Assembly (NCBI GenBank): GCA_029931535.1
Contig: JAQPZY010001521.1
Location: 2,995,501 to 3,059,500, forward strand
Source: Margaritifera margaritifera
Lineage: Eukaryota > Mollusca > Bivalvia > Unionida > Margaritiferidae
Direction: 5' to 3'
Length of the DNA: 64,000 bases
Shown here: piece after piece, positions 24,605-38,109 of the stretch
How the letters are laid out: the number at the start of each line of letters is the position of its first letter
Numbering within the stretch: the first letter of the stretch is position 1
The notes under the pieces: model-generated
The model's input: only the letters and a program-made list of their open reading frames with translations
What the model was told of the DNA's origin: nothing
Database searches by the model: none
Made by a program: the position numbers and the translations under genes

Positions 24605-25125
24605 TAAATCCTGAAGTTTTTATCTACTGGTTGTATGTCACAGCATACTATGGTATGGCCATGACCATCTAACCATCCACCTGTCTGCCTCAGAGTTAAA
24701 TCTAGGATTCAGGGATATGGGGCCAATGGCCCCTTGATATTTTCTAAATGGGCCAGGTCAGATTTTGATGGGTCAATATTTTGCATAAGTTTTTGTTTTC
24801 TTCTTAGTTAGGAAAAATATGCTTTTTGTTAGATCAACATATAAAATTCTTTCTTCATTTGGAACAAATCTTTGTGAGAAATCATCTGCACTCTTCCCAT
24901 ATTCAGTGTAAGGTACTGTCCACCATTTGACCCCCCCAACCCCATCCATCTGTATGATCATTTCTATAATTCTGGGCTCTGAGACAACATGCACTAAATC
25001 CTCATATCTTACATATATGCAAACAACTGGCTAGTCCATATAATTGACAGCACATTGATGCATATATAGCAAAGTTTCTGAATATTTAGACCTAAAGCAA
25101 GGTCTTCCTTCAGGGCACAACAAAG

Positions 25126-25126
<1 letters not shown>

Positions 25127-25175
<49 letters not shown>
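25127..25175 (+). repeat. (CA)n microsatellite
   Basis: Uninterrupted AC dinucleotides, about 24 units. Confidence 0.97.
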
Positions 25176-25176
<1 letters not shown>

Positions 25177-25347
25177 GTGACATGTAGAAGAATAAATAGT
25201 TACACTTTGGAACAGAGAAAAATACCAAGATGTACACTAAAGAAAAAGCAAAATAATGGAAGAAACAACTACATGACTAGAATGGGGCCTATTATTTCTG
25301 AATAATATGATGAAGTTTTCATGCAAGCTAGCAGATCTTTAGCATTA

Positions 25348-25350
<3 letters not shown>

Positions 25351-25432
<82 letters not shown>
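25351..25432 (+). repeat. (TA)n microsatellite
   Basis: Uninterrupted TA dinucleotides, about 41 units; a self-complementary tract. Confidence 0.97.
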
Positions 25433-25434
<2 letters not shown>

Positions 25435-25630
25435 TATATGTATATATAATTTGGCAGCTCAATTATTTAAAAGATTTGCATGAATATCAATGCAATAACA
25501 CATAGTATTTATATTAAAAAAATAATTAGTATGTCATTATTGTTCATGTTGCTATGGAACTGTTCATCAAAATAAACAGAGCCAACATATGATGTTTGTA
25601 CTTATTTAGTATATACATAACATTATGCAC

Positions 25631-25807
25631 AGTATATACTCGTGTATAATTCGGGTCCAAATGCAAACAACATAGACCATGATCTGCCGTCGCAAAATGT
25701 GCCAGTATATCAGGGTCTATGTTGTTTGACCTACTGATGCGCATTATGCAATGGCAGATCTGGGTCTATTTGCAGTTGGTATTGGCTTATATGCAAGTAT
25801 ATACAGT
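25631..25807 (+). mobile_element. Two-hairpin MITE, copy 4 (internal deletion)
   Basis: Both termini and the first hairpin are present. The linker and left arm of the second hairpin are deleted, leaving only its right arm. Confidence 0.85.
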
Positions 25808-26530
25808 ATTAAATAAGAGGTAAATTAGGGAAGATATCAGAAAAGTTAAAATCTAATCATAAACAGTCAGCGGCATTAATATTTATAACTGTAACATGCG
25901 TGACAAAAGAAAGAAACAATTTTCTACACTTTAGTATTACTGTGACCTGTTGCAGTAATACAGAGATTAAACTCTTACTAAGTTAGAATTTGGGGGAACA
26001 ATTCCAGGGCTACCCCTTTGTAAAACTCTTCCTGACAAATTAATGAATGGAGTATATATAATCAGGCAATCCATTAAAATATGAAAATACATGTCATAGT
26101 CCAATGGACTGACCTGATACTATTTCAATAATATATATGTCTCTTGTATTAGTGAACTGTGTGGTAATACAGCTACTACAATGATGCTGTCACACTGAAG
26201 ATATTTAATTGCCTAATACTTAATTAAGATACTTAATTGCTTTACCTGATTACTTTTAAACCTACTTTGGAGAATTTATTATTTTATACATTTTCAAACT
26301 AACTAAAGAAATTAGATGAAGAGTAACTAACCATATAACAATAACAACTGAAGTTGGCTTTCTTGTAGTCTCTTTTTTTCAGAATGTTACTGATGGCTTA
26401 CCTGCGAATAAAGTATCAATATACAGTCAGCTAATATTCATTTGCAGCATTTTTTTTTGCGTAGTGATTAGTCATGAGTAAGTGTTAATATACATATATG
26501 TTATAATCATTAAGGTAACTTCTTTTGCAG

Positions 26531-26697
26531 CATTGTTTTTGGCATACTAAATAGCCTTCAAAGTTTCTTCCATGGGTTTGGTTTCAACTGTGAGTTCACA
26601 CAGCTGATGTCCACTGTTAGTCACCATGAACAGAATAGTACACTTGAGAACAAGGTGCTTCCCCCTGCTCTACTGGGTTACCATCAAACTTGCCAAG
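26531..26697 (+). CDS. Exon 9: cysteine module half B3 (first Cys missing)
   Basis: This 167-nt exon (acceptor CTTCTTTTGCAG, donor GTCAGT) runs from phase 2 to phase 1 and encodes about 55 residues. It starts within a long helix-like stretch (GILNSLQSFFHGFGFN) whose end resembles FGFGYNC in B5. The second and third B cysteines are present with 33 residues between them, ending Q-T-C-Q. The first B cysteine is absent. It carries a sequon NST. The reading frame as I spliced it stays open only in this phase. Confidence 0.78.
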
Positions 26698-26760
26698 GTC
26701 AGTAAATTAACTTGAATATTTTGGTCTAAATGATTTTCAGTAAAATAAAAATGAGGGGTA

Positions 26761-26893
26761 CCGTATATACTTGCGTAAAAACTGATACCAAATGAAAACA
26801 ACATAGACCTGATCTGCCATCGCATAATGCGCTGGCAGATCAGGGTCTACGTTGTTTGCATTTGGACCCAGCTTATACGCGAGTATATACACT
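26761..26893 (+). mobile_element. Single-hairpin MITE, copy 5
   Basis: Carries both termini (CCGTATATACTTGCGTAAAA and TTATACGCGAGTATATACAC) but only the first hairpin (arms ACATAGACCTGATCTGCC). The second hairpin is cleanly absent. Confidence 0.88.
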
Positions 26894-26997
26894 ATGTTTG
26901 GTGCATCATACATTTGTTAGTGTAGACCTGCATGCATGCACAATGCAATTGTAAAAATCTTCTCAAACAATGCAGAACTTGGGGTTGCATTCAGTAA

Positions 26998-27240
26998 TGA
27001 TATGCTTACCAATCCTGTCATACATATATTATCATTAAATGCATTAATATTGTAATGCTAACCCTAACTTATCGAGTCATAAGTATTTTAAAATCAAATG
27101 CTTTAACATTATAACCCTGACCATAACCTATCATGTCATAAGTATTTTAACATCAAATGCTTTAACATTATAACCCTGACCTGAAGCCCATCCTGTCATA
27201 AGTATTTTAACATTAAATGCTTTAATATTCTAACCCTAAA
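26998..27240 (+). repeat. 58-bp tandem repeat, about 4 copies
   Basis: Unit includes GTCATAAGTATTTTAACATC, AAATGCTTTAACATTATAAC and CCTGACC. The copies are well conserved. Confidence 0.88.
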
Positions 27241-27459
27241 GAGAGCTACCTCTCTGGACTGTTAGCTTTTTCAGTGACAACCTGTACAGTAGGAATGTTT
27301 GCCTAGTACTATCCAACACTGTTCTTCTGAATGTGGCCTAGGATTCACTGGTCTGGTTCTAGCATTAAAGGATCTGAATGAAGGAATTAATTCCCTTCTC
27401 ATTCTACCATTGTAGTGCTTCAGAGGCATACAGTTGTGATTCCAAATGCTGTTATATAC

Positions 27460-27669
27460 CGTATATACATGCGTATAAACCGAGTCCAAATGCAACCAAC
27501 ATAGACCCTGACCTGCCATCGAATAATGTGCTGGCAGATCAGGGTCTGTGTTGTTTGTTCTACTGATTAGTCCTTACAAACTGCATAGACCCAGATCTGC
27601 CAGCGCATTATGCAACAGCAGATCTGGGTATATGCAGTTGGTATCGGCTTATACGCGAGTATAGACAGT
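27460..27669 (+). mobile_element. Two-hairpin MITE, copy 6
   Basis: Full-length copy with CCGTATATACATGCGTATAA and TTATACGCGAGTATAGACAG ends and both hairpins. Confidence 0.9.
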
Positions 27670-28269
27670 AACATAAATTAAAGGCAGTTGTTTTTTGTTC
27701 TTCAAATTGAATGATGACTATAATATTACACAAATTTTCCTGTTCTGTCTGAAAGGGAGACTTAGATCTTTGGCTATGATTTGAGGAAGATTGAAATTTT
27801 AAGTGTATGTTTCACTTCTTCTGGCTTCAAGTGGAGGAATTGTTGGAATAAACTAGAGGAAACAATGAATAACATAGGAAGCATGGGAGCTGCTTTTATT
27901 GAAATATTTAGTTTTATTAGAAGCAGTATTATCAAAACTATCTGCCATGGGTTTATTTATCTCATTTTTATTCCCCCCACTATATCTGTGGAGAGGGTAT
28001 GTGGTATTGGCCATTTCTGTCCATCCCATCCTGTCCTCTTTGTTATGAATTTCATTTCCAAATATCTTCTGAATGACATAATGGATTGAAACTAAATTTG
28101 GCATGAGGCTTTACAATAAAAGACTGAGATCATGTTTGATATATATATATATATATATACATATTTATAGTTATGTCTATCCCCCCCCCCAAATGGTTGG
28201 AGATATATTGCTATGCTGTCCATTCATCCAAATGTCCATCTGTCATCTGTCACACTTTCTTGTAGGCAA

Positions 28270-28980
28270 GCTCAAAAACTATTGAGCCAAACCAGACCAA
28301 ATTTGATATTTCGATACATTGAGTGTGTCAATTACTTCTTAGTAACTCTTTAACAGAATTGGATCAAATTCAAGTGAAAGCATCCTGGCATGAAGGTCTT
28401 TCAGATTTATATAAAATTTATGCCAATCCATCATCAATCATGTAAAGTATGGCCATCATTACTAACAATAAATAAACCTTTAGACGACTTCTCAAAAACT
28501 TCTCAACAGAATTTGACCAAATTTAACAGAATCATCTAGGTATGAAGTGCTTTCAAGTTTACACAAATGATGCTGTTTGGTTGCTGTTACAAAAAAACCC
28601 CAGAAAATCCTTTAAACTATTACTTCTCAAAAATAGCTCAACAGAATTATACCAAATTTGTCAAAATGTATCCAGGTATGAAGGGCATACAGATTTATAC
28701 AAATGTTGCCAATCTGCCATCAAATATGGATACCATTACTTAAAATATTACTGGCTTCTTCTCGGAAAGCACTGTAGAGAATTTGACCAAATTTTACAGA
28801 GAACACTATGGCATGAAGGGTTCAAAGATTGTTGAAATAATGCCAATCTGCCATAAAATATGGCTTTAATACTAAAAACTAGAAAAACATTATAACCAGG
28901 TCTCAGTAACCAATGAACAGAATTTGACCAACTTTGACAGAAAGCACCCTATCATAAGACCTTTCAGTTTTGGAAAAATG
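28270..28980 (+). repeat. Tandem array, period about 141 bp
   Basis: The anchor CAGAATTTGACCAAATT recurs near 28354, 28507, 28642, 28777 and 28918. Units share GGCATGAAGG and TGCCAATCTGCCAT blocks. Confidence 0.82.
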
Positions 28981-28997
28981 AAACTTGGTTGACATAT

Positions 28998-31900
28998 TTG
29001 TATTTATATGTATATATCTAGTGTGATTGTATTTATATATATATATATCTAGTATGATTGTATTTATATGTATATATCTAGTGTGATTGTATTTATATGT
29101 ATATATCTAGTATGATTGTATTTATATGTATATATCTAGTATGATTGTATTTATATGTATATATCTAGCATGATTGTATTTATATGTATATATCTAGTAG
29201 GATTGTATTTATATGTATATATCTAGTGTGATTGTATTTATATGTATATATCTAGTGTGATTGTATTTATATGTATATATCTAGTGTGATTGTAGTGATA
29301 TTATATATCTAGTGTGATCATATTTATATTTATATATCTAGTGTGATTGTATTTATATGTACATATCTAGTGTGATTGTATTTATATGTACATATCTAGT
29401 GTGATTGTATTTATATGTATATATCTAGTATGACTGTAGTGATATTATATATCTAGTGTGATTGTATTTATATGTATATATCTAGTATGATTGTATTTAT
29501 ATGTATATATCTAGTGTGATTGTATTTATATGTACATATCTAGTGTGATTGTTGTGATATTTTTATATATCTAGTGTGATTGTATTTATATGTATATATC
29601 TAGTGTGATTGTATTTATATGTATATATCTAGTATGATTGTATTTATATGTACATATCTAGTGTGATTGTATTTATATGTATATATCTAGTATGATTGTA
29701 TTTATATGTATATATCTAGTGTGATTGTATTTATATGTATATATCTAGTGTGATTGTATTTATATGTATATATCTAGTGTGATTGTATTTATATGTACAT
29801 ATCTAGTGTGATTGTATTTATATGTATATATCTAGTGTGATTGTATTTATATGTACATATCTAGTGTGATTGTATTTATATGTATATATCTAGTGTGATT
29901 GTATTTATATGTACATATCTAGTGTGATTGTATTTATATGTATATATCTAGTGCGATTGTATTTATATGTATATATCTAGTGTGATTGTATTTATATGTA
30001 CATATCTAGTGTGATTGTATTTATATGTATATATCTAGTGTGATTGTATTTATATGTATATATCTAGTGTGATTGTATTTATATGTATATATCTAGTATG
30101 ATTGTAGTGATATTATATATCTAGTGTGATTGTATTTATATGTATATATCTAGTGTGATTGTATTTATATGTACATATCTAGTATGACTGTAGTGATATT
30201 ATATATCTAGTGTGATTGTATTTATATGTATATATCTAGTATGATTGTAGTGATATTATATATCTAGTGTGATTGTATTTATATGTATATATCTAGTATG
30301 ATTGTATTTATATGTATATATCTAGTGTGATTGTATTTATATGTATATATCTAGTGTGATTGTATTTATATGTATATATCTAGTGTGATTGTATTTATAT
30401 GTATATATCTAGTATGATTGTAGTGATATTATATATCTAGTGTGATTGTATTTATATGTATATATCTAGTATGATTGTAGTGATATTATATATCTAGTGT
30501 GATTGTATTTATATGTATATATCTAGTGTGATTGTATTTATATGTATATATCTAGTGTGATTGTATTTATATGTATATATCTAGTGTGATTGTATTTATA
30601 TGTATATATCTAGTGTGATTGTAGTGATATTATATATCTAGTGTGATTGTATTTATATGTATATATCTAGTGTGATTGTATTTATATGTATATATCTAGT
30701 ATGATTGTAGTGATATTATATATCTAGTGTGATTGTATTTATATGTATATATCTAGTGTGATTGTATTTATATGTACATATCTAGTGTGATTGTATTTAT
30801 ATGTATATATCTAGTATGATTGTAGTGATATTATATATCTAGTATGATTGTTGTGATATTATATATCTAGTGTGATTGTATTTATATGTATATATCTAGT
30901 GTGATTGTATTTATATGTATATATCTAGTGTGATTGTAGTGATATTATATATCTAGTGTGATTGTATTTATATGTATATATCTAGTTTGATTGTATTTAT
31001 ATGTATATATCTAGTGTGATTGTATTTATATGTATATATCTAGTGTGATTGTATTTATATGTATATATCTAGTATGATTGTAGTGATATTATATATCTAG
31101 TGTGATTGTATTTATATGTATATATCTAGTGTGATTGTATTTATATGTATATATCTAGTGTGATTGTATTTATATGTACATATCTAGTGTGATTGTATTT
31201 ATATGTATATATCTAGTATGATTGTTGTGATATTTTTATATATCTAGCGTGATTGTATTTATATGTATATATAGAGTGTGGATTGTATTTATATGTATAT
31301 ATCTAGTGTGATTGTATTTATATGTATATATCTAGTGTGATTGTATTTATATGTATATATCTAGTGTGATTGTATTTATATGTATATATCTAGTGTGATT
31401 GTATTTATATGTATATATCTAGTGTGATTGTATTTATATATACATATCTAGTGTGATTGTATTTATATGTATATATCTAGTGTGATTGTATTTATATGTA
31501 TATATCTAGTGTGATTGTATTTATATGTACATATCTAGTGTGATTGTTGTGATATTTTTATATATCTAGCGTGATTGTATTTATATGTATATATCTAGTG
31601 TGATTGTATTTATATGTATATATCTAGTGTGATTGTATTTATATGTATATATCTAGTGTGATTGTATTTATATGTACATATCTAGTGTGATTGTTGTGAT
31701 ATTTTTATATATCTAGCGTGATTGTATTTATATGTACATATCTAGTGTGATTGTATTTATATGTATATATCTAGTGTGATTGTATTTATATGTATATATC
31801 TAGTATGATTGTATTTATATGTATATATCTAGTGTGATTGTATTTATATGTACATATCTAGTGTGATTGTTTTGATATTTTTATATATCTAGCGTGATTG

Positions 31901-34900
31901 TATTTATATGTATATATCTAGTGTGATTGTATTTATATGTATATATCTAGTGTGATTGTATTTATATGTACATATCTAGTGTGATTGTATTTATTATGTA
32001 TATATCTAGTTTGATTGTTGTGATATTTTTATATATCTAGCGTGATTGTATTTATATGTATATATCTAGTATGATTGTTGTGATATTTTTATATATCTAG
32101 CGTGATTGTATTTATATGTATATATCTAGTGTGATTGTATTTATATGTACATATCTAGTGTGATTGTATTTATATGTATATATCTAGTATGATTGTTGTG
32201 ATATTTTTATATATCTAGCGTGATTGTATTTATATGTATATATCTAGTATGATTGTTGTGATATTTTTATATATCTAGCGTGATTGTATTTATATGTATA
32301 TATCTAGTATGATTGTTGTGATATTTTTATATATCTAGTGTGATTGTATTTATATGTATATATCTAGTGTGATTGTATTTATATGTATATATCTAGTGTG
32401 ATTGTATTTATATGTATATATCTAGTGTGATTGTAGTGATATTATATATCTAGTGTGATTGTATTTATATGTATATATCTAGTATGATTGTATTTATATG
32501 TATATATCTAGTGTGATTGTATTTATATGTACATATCTAGTGTGATTGTTGTGATATTTTTATATATCTAGTGTGATTGTATTTATATGTATATATCTAG
32601 TGTGATTGTATTTATATGTATATATCTAGTGTGATTGTATTTATATGTACATATCTAGTGTGATTGTATTTATATGTATATATCTAGTGTGATTGTATTT
32701 ATATGTATATATCTAGTGTGATTGTATTTATATGTACATATCTAGTATGATTGTATTTATATGTATATATCTAGTATGATTGTAGTGATATTATATATCT
32801 AGTGTGATTGTATTTATATGTATATATCTAGTGTGATTGTATTTATATGTATATATCTAGTGTGATTGTATTTATATGTATATATCTAGTGTGATTGTAT
32901 TTATATGTATATATCTAGTATGATTGTATTTATATGTATATATCTAGTATGATTGTAGTGATATTATATATCTAGTGTGATTGTATTTATATGTATATAT
33001 CTAGTGTGATTGTATTTATATGTATATATCTAGTGTGATTGTATTTATATGTACATATCTAGTGTGATTGTATTTATATGTATATATCTAGTATGATTGT
33101 AGTGATATTATATATCTAGTGTGATTGTATTTATATGTATATATCTAGTGTGATTGTATTTATATGTACATATCTAGTGTGATTGTATTTATATGTATAT
33201 ATCTAGTATGATTGTTGTGATATTTTTATATATCTAGCGTGATTGTATTTATATGTATATATCTAGTATGATTGTTGTGATATTTTTATATATCTAGCGT
33301 GATTGTATTTATATGTATATATCTAGTGTGATTGTATTTATATGTACATATCTAGTGTGATTGTATTTATATGTATATATCTAGTATGATTGTTGTGATA
33401 TTTTTATATATCTAGCGTGATTGTATTTATATGTATATATCTAGTATGATTGTTGTGATATTTTTATATATCTAGCGTGATTGTATTTATATGTATATAT
33501 CTAGTATGATTGTTGTGATATTTTTATATATCTAGTGTGATTGTATTTATATGTATATATCTAGTGTGATTGTATTTATATGTATATATCTAGTGTGATT
33601 GTATTTATATGTATATATCTAGTGTGATTGTAGTGATATTATATATCTAGTGTGATTGTATTTATATGTATATATCTAGTATGATTGTATTTATATGTAT
33701 ATATCTAGTGTGATTGTATTTATATGTACATATCTAGTGTGATTGTTGTGATATTTTTATATATCTAGTGTGATTGTATTTATATGTATATATCTAGTGT
33801 GATTGTATTTATATGTATATATCTAGTGTGATTGTATTTATATGTACATATCTAGTGTGATTGTATTTATATGTATATATCTAGTGTGATTGTATTTATA
33901 TGTATATATCTAGTGTGATTGTATTTATATGTACATATCTAGTATGATTGTATTTATATGTATATATCTAGTATGATTGTAGTGATATTATATATCTAGT
34001 GTGATTGTATTTATATGTATATATCTAGTGTGATTGTATTTATATGTATATATCTAGTGTGATTGTATTTATATGTATATATCTAGTGTGATTGTATTTA
34101 TATGTATATATCTAGTATGATTGTATTTATATGTATATATCTAGTATGATTGTAGTGATATTATATATCTAGTGTGATTGTATTTATATGTATATATCTA
34201 GTGTGATTGTATTTATATGTATATATCTAGTGTGATTGTATTTATATGTACATATCTAGTGTGATTGTATTTATATGTATATATCTAGTATGATTGTAGT
34301 GATATTATATATCTAGTGTGATTGTATTTATATGTATATATCTAGTGTGATTGTATTTATATGTACATATCTAGTGTGATTGTATTTATATGTATATATC
34401 TAGTGTGATTGTATTTATATGTATATATCTAGTGTGATTGTATTTATATGTATATATCTAGTGTGATTGTATTTATATGTATATATCTAGTATGATTGTT
34501 GTGATATTTTTATATATCTAGCGTGATTGTATTTATATGTATAACTCAAGTATGATTGTATTTATATGTATATATCTAGTGTGATTGTATTTATATGTAT
34601 ATATCTAGTGTGATTGTATTTATATGTACATATCTAGTGTGATTGTATTTATATGTATATATCTAGTATGATTGTTGTGATATTTTTATATATCTAGCGT
34701 GATTGTATTTATATGTATATATCTAGTGTGATTGTATTTATATGTATATATCTAGTGTGATTGTATTTATATGTATATATCTAGTGTGATTGTATTTATA
34801 TGTATATATCTAGTGTGATTGTATTTATATGTACATATCTAGTGTGATTGTATTTATATGTATATATCTAGTATGATTGTTGTGATATTTTTATATATCT

Positions 34901-35231
34901 AGCGTGATTGTATTTATATGTATATATCTAGTATGATTGTAGTGATATATTTATATATCTAGCGTGATTGTATTTATATGTAAATATCTAGTATGATTGT
35001 TGTGATATTTTTATATATCTAGTGTGATCATATTTATATGTATATATCTAGTGTGATTGTATTTATATGTACATATCTAGTGTGATTGTATTTATATGTA
35101 TATATCTAGTGTGATTGTATTTATATGTATATATCTAGTGTGATTGTATTTATATGTACATATCTAGTGTGATTGTATTTATATGTACATATCTAGTGTG
35201 ATTGTATTGATATGTACATATCTAGTGTTAT
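28998..35231 (+). repeat. 29-bp minisatellite, about 6.2 kb, roughly 215 copies
   Basis: Main unit is TGTGATTGTATTTATATGTA followed by TATATCTAG (29 bp). Three recurrent variants are interspersed: TACATATCTAG in place of TATATATCTAG; a 28-bp form with GTAGTGATATTATATATCTAG; and a 31-bp form with GTTGTGATATTTTTATATATC. The 31-bp form appears mainly from 29550 on and is commonest at 31200-34980. The array ends in a short GT run (35232-35255). It lies wholly inside intron 9. Confidence 0.96.
32030..34403 (+). repeat. 1197-bp segmental duplication inside the 29-bp array
   Basis: The order of variant units in about 32030-33206 is repeated in about 33227-34403 with a constant offset of 1197 bp, checked at several points (for example 32161/33358, 32764/33961, 32884/34081). 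The copies diverge at 33207/34404. Confidence 0.85.
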
Positions 35232-35625
35232 TGTGTGTGTGTGTGTGTGTGTGTATATATAAATATATGTATGTATATATATAGTGTGTGTGACAATAAT
35301 AACCATGTGAAATTCCATTTGCAGTGTTTTGACATGTAAACTTCACCAACACATGATGAAAAGAATAAGAAAATAAGTTAATCTTTTTAAAATACAGTGA
35401 CCATTAACCTTTGATGAGGTATTATATTTCAGGCTTGAATACTTAACTGATATTGGTAATAGCGGTTGTGGAGCCCACGTTAGCAGTCTTTAAGAAAAAT
35501 GTTGCACAACAGAAATAATTTTGTACTTTATTCTTCATTTTGTCATAATAAAGCCACCATTTCCAAATAAAATAAAACCTTTTTTTCAATTAATACAAAT
35601 TCTTAGAAACTTCCTGGTTTTACAG

Positions 35626-35773
35626 ATATTTACTTCAGTGGTCAGTCAAGTTCTAATCCAAGACTACAGTGTGCGTTAATGATGGCCAACTACAGCTGTC
35701 CAGTGCTTGAAAGTCTCAGCCCCCTCACAAAAATGAGGAATACTACTGTTTACACCAGTGATCTCAAATGCAG
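35626..35773 (+). CDS. Exon 10: cysteine module half A4
   Basis: This 148-nt exon (acceptor CCTGGTTTTACAG, donor GTGAGA) runs from phase 1 to phase 2 and encodes about 49 residues. Cysteine spacing is C-x8-C-x23-C, ending L-K-C-R. It has sequons NYS and NTT. It lies just downstream of the 6.2-kb minisatellite, so the intron before it is about 8.9 kb. Confidence 0.82.
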
Positions 35774-35899
35774 GTGAGAACAAAGCTGTCTCATAAAGTG
35801 GAGACAGATCAGTTTTTACTTGCCAGCCATTAATGGAGCATATTACATTATGATGTTGTCTGGCTGGTTGGTCAGTGTCCATCCTTCTGTCCATCTGTC

Positions 35900-37300
35900 A
35901 ATTACAAATTTTGTTTTCTGCACAATAACTCAAGTTTTCTACTATCTGCAGCTACCAAACTTTATGAATGGTTTGCACTTGGAGTCAGGAAGAACCCTAT
36001 CAGTTTTGGGGTCAAAGGTCACAGGTGAAGGTTACTGTGACTGAAAGAAGAAAAATGGTTTCTGCATTATAACTCTTGCTGTTCACCATCTACAGTTACA
36101 AACTATGTGGATGGCTTGCATTTCCAGTAAGGAAGAATCCTGTCAATTTAGGGGTCAAAACATTAAAGGTCTAGGTTACTGTAACAACAAAAAAAAAGGT
36201 TTTTGCACAATAATTTGAGTATTCCACCATCTACAGGTACCAAAACTTTGTGGATGGCTTGTACTTGGAAGAAGCCTTTTGATTTTGGGGTCAAAAAATC
36301 ATGGTCACTGACTGAAAGAATTCTGATGGTTTCTGCACAAGAAACATTAATTCTACCTCCTCTGGGCACATGTATTTAGAATAGACTAATGGAGGCAGGA
36401 GCCATGTTGGCTCAATGTTAGCATGCTGAAATTGTGACCAAAAGGGTGCAGGTTTAAATCTACTATCAGATCAGCCTGGGTCAGCTACTGTTGTGTGTCT
36501 TTGGGCAAGGCACTTTGCTCCAGTTGCTTTGGCACTAAATATCCTACTTGTGTGCTGTGCCATAAAACACCAAACCAAACCAAACATTAATTCTACATCA
36601 CATGCCTGGACCAAACTTTGTGGATGGCTTACACCTTGGGTTAAGGATGAAGGCTATCAAATGTCAAGGCCACTTTGACTATAAAAGGAAAAATTGTGTC
36701 CACACATCAGTTATACAGGCCTGGACCAAACTTTGTGGATGGCTTGTACTTGAGAAAAGGAAGAAACCTATTAATTTTGGGGTCAAAAAGTCAAAGGTCA
36801 AGCAAGGTAATTTTGACTGAAAGAAGAAAAATGGTTTCTGCACAAAAATGTCATTTATTGGTCATTTACCTTCACCAACTTTTGTAGATGACTTACACGT
36901 TGGGTAAGAAAGAATCCTATTAATTTTGTGGTCAGAAGGTCAAAGGTCAGTGTCAGTGTGATTGAAAGAAGAAAAATGTTTTTTTTTTCATAGTAACTTT
37001 AGTTCTAGACAATGTACCCTAACCAAAGTTTGCAGAGGGCTTGCACTTAAGATATGGAGGTAGCCTATTGATTTTGGGGTCAAAAGGTCAAAGGTTAATG
37101 TCATTGTGGCCATAGAAAAATGGATTTTTTGGTAGCATAAATTTTGTTCTATAGTAAGTTCCTTAACCAAGCTTTGTGGATGGCTTGCACTTAAAGTAAT
37201 AAAGAAGCCTACATTTTCTGGGGTCTAAAGGTCAGAGCTTACAGTCATGGTAAGTTTGATAAGAAAATAATGGTTTCTGCACATTAAATTCAGTTCAAGA
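35900..37300 (+). repeat. Tandem array, period about 142 bp, interrupted by a SINE
   Basis: The TTTCTGCACAATAACT-type anchor recurs near 35916, 36060, 36200, 36331, 36697, 36836, 36981, 37127 and 37275. Units share ACCAAACTTTGTGGATGGCT and TTTTGGGGTCAAAAGGTCAA. The gap at 36357-36581 is a SINE insertion. Confidence 0.85.
36357..36581 (+). mobile_element. tRNA-derived SINE, copy 1, with 15-bp target duplication
   Basis: The head has a box A-like TGGCTCAATGTTAGCATG and a box B-like GGTTTAAATCTAC. The body has CTTTGGGCAAGGCACTTTGC and the tail is CCAAACCAAACC. AAACATTAATTCTAC flanks it on both sides (36342-36356 and 36582-36596), a perfect 15-bp target duplication. About 35 bp precede the tRNA-like head. 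Confidence 0.85.
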
Positions 37301-37913
37301 CCACATACATTGACCAGAGGTCGAGGTCATTGAGACTCGTTAGTGAATAATCTCCAGAATCAACCATACCCTACTAATGTCTTCAAAGAGGTCTGTTAAA
37401 ATGGGGTGGGTGTATAATGTGCTGTTAACATTACTTGTTTAAAGGTTACAGTTGCATTTAGTGAGACTTTAGCATCCCTCATATAAAGCAAGTCACAGAG
37501 ATGAGATGGTAATGTGATTATTAAATATAGGTAATTCTTACCTGACTGAAGTGTGAAAACTCAACCAGAGTGCATACTCTGCCAATGTTCAGTGACAGTG
37601 GTACAGAGTCCTGTCAAGTGTATCGACTTTCATCCTGTGAGGTGGAAGTTGCTTTGGTGTGAACTCAATAAAGAAACTTAATATTCTAAGGATGTAATAT
37701 TTCTACCTTTATCTTTTATCTTATCAAAATTTTAAAGAATTTTAACATCTTTACCTTTTATTTTTAATCTTGAAGTACTTCATTTTTCCGTTTATTTGAA
37801 AGGGTTCATCTTCATAAAAAAGTTTGTGCAGTTGTTTATATTTACATTTCTAGAAATTTACTTTGTAATCAGCACCGTAGTGAGTTGTGCTGCCATTAAA
37901 CGTTAATTCATAC

Positions 37914-38070
37914 CGTATATACTTGCGTACAAGACGAGGCCAATTTCAAACAACATAGACCCTGATCTGTCATTGCATAATGCACCAGCAGATTAGAGTC
38001 TATGTTGTTTGTTCTACTGATTACTCCTAACAAACTGCATAGATCCAGATCTGCCCATGCATAATGCAAC
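37914..38070 (+). mobile_element. Two-hairpin MITE, copy 7 (3' truncated)
   Basis: Left terminus CCGTATATACTTGCGTACAA, complete first hairpin and left arm of the second. It stops in the loop (GCATAATGCAAC), next to a LINE fragment. Confidence 0.85.
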
Positions 38071-38109
38071 ATGTAAAAAGAAGCCATTATTTGGGCTATC
38101 CACATGATC

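Larger units (their letters stand above)
22893..26530 (+). other. Intron 8 of the SEA/WAP gene
   Basis: A 3.6-kb intron with two MITE copies, a CA run and a TA run. A possible alternative terminal exon is described at 23097-23267. The stretch 23270-24390 shows nothing else. Confidence 0.65.
26698..35625 (+). other. Intron 9 of the SEA/WAP gene
   Basis: The largest intron (8.9 kb). It contains a single-hairpin MITE, a 58-bp array, a full MITE, a 141-bp-period array and the 6.2-kb 29-bp minisatellite. The stretch 27672-28270 shows only a short TA run and a poly-C tract. Confidence 0.7.

Noticed and set aside
25031..25237. Minus-strand Cys/Val repeat protein
   Set aside because: It is a translation of the CA microsatellite.
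28998..35231. A CRISPR-like array (29-bp repeats)
   Set aside because: Units are directly adjacent with no unique spacers, and the genome is clearly eukaryotic.
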